The notes under the pieces are model-generated. The model was not told the origin of the DNA. It ran no database searches and saw only the letters and a list, made by a program, of their open reading frames with translations. Positions 14,615-16,878 of a stretch of DNA of 16,878 nt are shown here, in pieces. The DNA is from an uncultured Bacillota bacterium (lineage in GTDB: Bacteria > Bacillota > Clostridia > Peptostreptococcales > Anaerovoracaceae). The position numbers and the translations under genes were made by a program. The stretch lies in the NCBI GenBank assembly GCA_946408315.1, contig CAMJRV010000015.1, positions 1 to 16,878 on the forward strand, in the 5' to 3' direction. How positions within the stretch are numbered: position 1 is the stretch's first letter; the number at the start of each line of letters is the position of its first letter.

Positions 14615-15793
14615 ATGATAGAGAAAACAGACGCAAAACTTGTAAATCCGAAAGACTTGGAACTGCTGGAGAAAATTAACCCCCTGGACTTCAGGATGCC
14701 TGCCGACTTTGAGCGGCAAGGAGCCACCTGGCTCGTCTGGCCACATGATTACACCTGGAAAGGGGAAGGCTATACGTCATACCAGCTTAAACTGGAAAGA
14801 CAGTGGATAAAGATGGCAGATATTCTCACAAGATATGGCAATAAAGCAAATATCATAGTTCAGGATGGACGGATCAGAGACCATGCGGACCATATGCTCA
14901 CTTATTACGGTGTTGATATGAAAAAAGTAGAGTACTTTGAGATTTCCAGTGACGATATTTGGATTTGCGACCCATCTCCTGCCTTTTCCGTCAATGCAAA
15001 AGGAGAAATGATCGGAATTAACTGGACCTTTAACGGATGGGGCGGGAGATATCCCAGTGAAAATGATAATAAAATAGCGCCCTTAATGTGCGAAAAGCTT
15101 GGGATTCCTTATTTCTCTCCTCCGCTCTGTCTCGAATCGGGACATGAGCTGAATGGAAAAGGAACCTTTATTGCGACCAGGACATCGATCATAAATCCGA
15201 ATAGAAACCCCCACTTAAATCAGCAGGAAGTCGAGAAAATATTAAAAACCTACATAGGCGTCAAGCATTTCATATGGCTGTCCGGCATGAGCGGAGACGA
15301 TCCGGAATTAGGACCTGAGGACACAGATTGCCATATCGATCTTGAGACCAGATTTGTAAATGAAAATACACTTTTGTACCGCTGGCCCGAGGACGAAAGC
15401 GGACCCTGGTTCGAACGGGTCACGAAGGTTCATATGGAAGAACTAAAAAATGCCGTTACGGAATCCGGTAAAAAAATCGAGATCGTAAAGGTTCCCGCTC
15501 CAAAAAATACGTATTGGACAACGGAAAACGTCGGCGGCGGCGGGGGAATGCAGGCATTGGGAGCTCGAAAAGAGTGTATGGGAAGTTATCTCGACTGGCA
15601 CGTGGCCAACGGAGTCGTAATGGTTCCTGTGTACGGGGATGTTAACGACGAGCGCGCTTTAAAGATCATCCAGGAGCACTTTCCGGGCCGCGACGTGATC
15701 GGGATGGATATTCGTGAAATTTGGGAGAACGGCGGCGGCAACCATTGTGTCACAAAAGCACAGCCCCAGGGAATCCCCTGCAGATTAAAATAA
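14615..15793 (+). CDS. Divergent agmatine-deiminase-family protein (guanidino hydrolase of unknown specificity)
   Basis: This 392-residue relative of agmatine deiminase (PAD_porph family) has about 25 extra N-terminal residues. The catalytic set is kept: D119, E174 (LESGHE), H240 and D242 (DCHIDL), and the nucleophile C378 (GGGNHCVT). Surrounding substrate-site positions differ from aguA 1.6 kb upstream: WIRDCGP has become WICDPSP, EGGS has become ESGH, GHVDD has become CHIDL, and one residue is missing between Asn and His before the nucleophile. It is therefore probably an active guanidino-group hydrolase with a different or modified substrate. AGAGGAG precedes the ATG. It is the third gene of the run and is followed by a terminator. 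An inactive or regulatory paralogue is possible but less likely, as the catalytic residues remain. Confidence 0.88.
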   Translation: MIEKTDAKLVNPKDLELLEKINPLDFRMPADFERQGATWLVWPHDYTWKGEGYTSYQLKLERQWIKMADILTRYGNKANIIVQDGRIRDHADHMLTYYGVDMKKVEYFEISSDDIWICDPSPAFSVNAKGEMIGINWTFNGWGGRYPSENDNKIAPLMCEKLGIPYFSPPLCLESGHELNGKGTFIATRTSIINPNRNPHLNQQEVEKILKTYIGVKHFIWLSGMSGDDPELGPEDTDCHIDLETRFVNENTLLYRWPEDESGPWFERVTKVHMEELKNAVTESGKKIEIVKVPAPKNTYWTTENVGGGGGMQALGARKECMGSYLDWHVANGVVMVPVYGDVNDERALKIIQEHFPGRDVIGMDIREIWENGGGNHCVTKAQPQGIPCRLK

Positions 15794-15812
15794 TTTGAGC
15801 TGATAAAGCAAC

Positions 15813-15866
15813 CGAGGCCCTGTTTCCAAGCCTTTTCAGAGGCGGGAAGCAGGGCTTCGTTTTTTT
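15813..15866 (+). terminator. Intrinsic terminator of the agmatine gene run
   Basis: CGAGGCCCTG (15813-15822) pairs with CAGGGCTTCG (15850-15859), extended by TTTCC/GGAAG, and is followed by seven T. One G-T pair occurs in each stem part. Confidence 0.9.
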
Positions 15867-16115
15867 ATGGATATTGTCCAATATTTTCTTGGCATGGGCA
15901 CTTTATTCCAATCAAAAGATAGTTTTTGTACAAAAATATAACGAAAGTACAATCTTGCAAAAAAAATAAGGGAGATTATGCAGTAAAGTTTTTCGATTTA
16001 TGCCATGAAAAAAAAACCTGGTCAGGTATTATGGTATCGAGTGCTCGGTCATTATTTTTTTAATAAATGATACACCTGTTATTAAAGCTGTTTAAATGAA
16101 AGGAGTTTTTGTTTT
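15867..16115 (+). promoter_or_regulatory. AT-rich leader of the DMT-type gene, with palindromes
   Basis: This roughly 250-base stretch holds no gene. It contains the perfect 14-base palindrome TTTTTGTACAAAAA (15923-15936), the inverted repeat ACCTG-GT-CAGGT (16016-16027) and CGAGTGCTCG (16038-16047). These look like operator sites, but no binding protein can be named. A weak promoter is possible (TTGCAA at 15955 and TATGCA at 15977). The ribosome binding site AAAGGAG lies shortly before ATG 16116. Confidence 0.4.
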
Positions 16116-16878
16116 ATGAACGACGTTTCAGGTTCGGCGAACGCAGCCGCAGCTGCGAAAAAAAAGCTATCATCTCAATTTTTTAGGAAAGGTGTTACCG
16201 TTGCAACCCTCTCGGGAATATTCTACGGATTTTACACCGCGTTTCTGACTTGGGGTATGTCAAACGGGGTTTGGGCGGACTGGTATGGCGCCAACACCGC
16301 AGCCCTGTCGGCTTTCGTAATCGTATACCTGCTCGGCGCGATGGGAAGCGCCATCAACGATACGATCAGCGCGATCTGGTGTATCGGAATCGCCGCTTTC
16401 AAAGGGAAGCTGGGCGACTTCTTCCGGACGCTGAAGACAAAGCCGGGCAGAATGATGATCGCCGCCGCTGCGATCGGAGGACCGATCTCAAGCGCCGCAT
16501 ACATCATCGCCATTCAGATGGCCGGTTCCATCGTAATTCCGATCACCGCCCTTTGCCCTGCAATCGGCGCGATCCTGGCCAGAATCTTATTCAAACAAAA
16601 ACTGACGCCCCGCATGATGCTCGGTATCGCAGTCTGCTTCGGAGCGACGCTCATGATCGGAAGCACAGGCATGAGCGCGGACGCGCCGGACGGCCTGCTT
16701 CTCGGAATCTGTATCGCATTCATCGCCGCTTTCGGCTGGGGCCTGGAAGGCTGTGTCGCAGGATACGGAACTTCCATGATCGACTACGAAATCGGTATCA
16801 CCATCCGTCAGTGTACCTCCGGACTTGGAAACCTGATCATCCTGGTTCCGATCATGGCGATCATGGCAGGAAATTTCA
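16116..16878 (+). CDS. DMT superfamily (EamA-like) transporter, 3' end outside window
   Basis: The frame from ATG 16116 stays open to the window edge, giving about 254 residues. After a short hydrophilic, Ala-rich N-terminus come several hydrophobic helices. The segment GGPISSAAYIIAIQMAGS, followed by PITALCPAIGAILARI, KQKLTPRMMLGIAVCFGATL and a G-S turn, is the usual EamA repeat pattern: a helix pair, a P-rich helix and a basic loop. A second repeat begins near the edge. Such proteins move metabolites such as amino acids or amines across the membrane. Its place after the agmatine run, though behind a terminator and its own leader, makes amine or amino acid transport plausible. The start is supported by AAAGGAG. 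The substrate is unknown. Confidence 0.85.
   Translation, partial: MNDVSGSANAAAAAKKKLSSQFFRKGVTVATLSGIFYGFYTAFLTWGMSNGVWADWYGANTAALSAFVIVYLLGAMGSAINDTISAIWCIGIAAFKGKLGDFFRTLKTKPGRMMIAAAAIGGPISSAAYIIAIQMAGSIVIPITALCPAIGAILARILFKQKLTPRMMLGIAVCFGATLMIGSTGMSADAPDGLLLGICIAFIAAFGWGLEGCVAGYGTSMIDYEIGITIRQCTSGLGNLIILVPIMAIMAGNF

Noticed and set aside
15890..15905. TTGGCATGGGCACTTTATT as a second sigma-54 promoter
   Set aside because: The -24 half is good, but the dinucleotide 10 bases later is TT instead of GC or GA, and no activator-type repeats lie upstream.
16232..16777. Two minus-strand open frames near the right edge
   Set aside because: They lie opposite the DMT-type transporter frame, which has a ribosome binding site and the expected helix pattern.

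Overview
The window looks like a chromosomal segment of an anaerobic Gram-positive bacterium of the class Clostridia. The signs are strong AGGAGG-type ribosome binding sites, intrinsic terminators with T-runs, a tandem glycine riboswitch, DUF4125/DUF4037 proteins, and base composition near 50% GC in most genes. All supported genes are on the + strand. Most are metabolic or regulatory genes for amino acids, diamines and guanidino compounds. No rRNA, tRNA, CRISPR array, transposase or phage gene was seen.

Layout. 1-184: the 3' end of a short-domain protein, possibly MpsC/DUF2294-like. 262-1935: a tandem glycine riboswitch leading into a saccharopine-dehydrogenase-family oxidoreductase, closed by a strong terminator. 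2074-5258: a cassette of an ECF-like sigma factor, a DUF4125 protein and a TPR protein with a DUF4037 nucleotidyltransferase-like C-terminus; the sigma gene and the DUF4125 gene each have a recognisable sigma-A promoter. 5245-10370: a sigma-54 activator with its own promoter, then three repeats of a likely activator site and a -24/-12 promoter, driving a diaminopimelate-decarboxylase-family gene and an AGCS sodium:amino acid symporter, closed by a strong terminator. 10423-10823: an SMR-family small transporter. 10894-11711: an AT-rich LuxR-type regulator with terminator. 11776-15866: a tight three-gene run of agmatine deiminase (aguA), a YtcJ-like amidohydrolase and a divergent agmatine-deiminase paralogue. 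16116-end: the start of a DMT/EamA-like transporter, cut by the window edge.

Working model (inference). The sigma-54 unit probably takes up and decarboxylates an amino acid on demand; a biosynthetic LysA would not normally be under sigma-54 control. Its product could be lysine, or a diamine if the enzyme acts on D-lysine or D-ornithine. The downstream run deiminates agmatine and probably a second guanidino compound. The amidohydrolase may process the carbamoyl product, because no putrescine carbamoyltransferase or N-carbamoylputrescine amidase is visible. The flanking transporters (SMR, DMT) may move the amines.

The observations most worth following are the glycine riboswitch on a saccharopine-dehydrogenase-like gene, the sigma-54 control region, the agmatine-deiminase/amidohydrolase/paralogue run, and the sigma-DUF4125-DUF4037 cassette.
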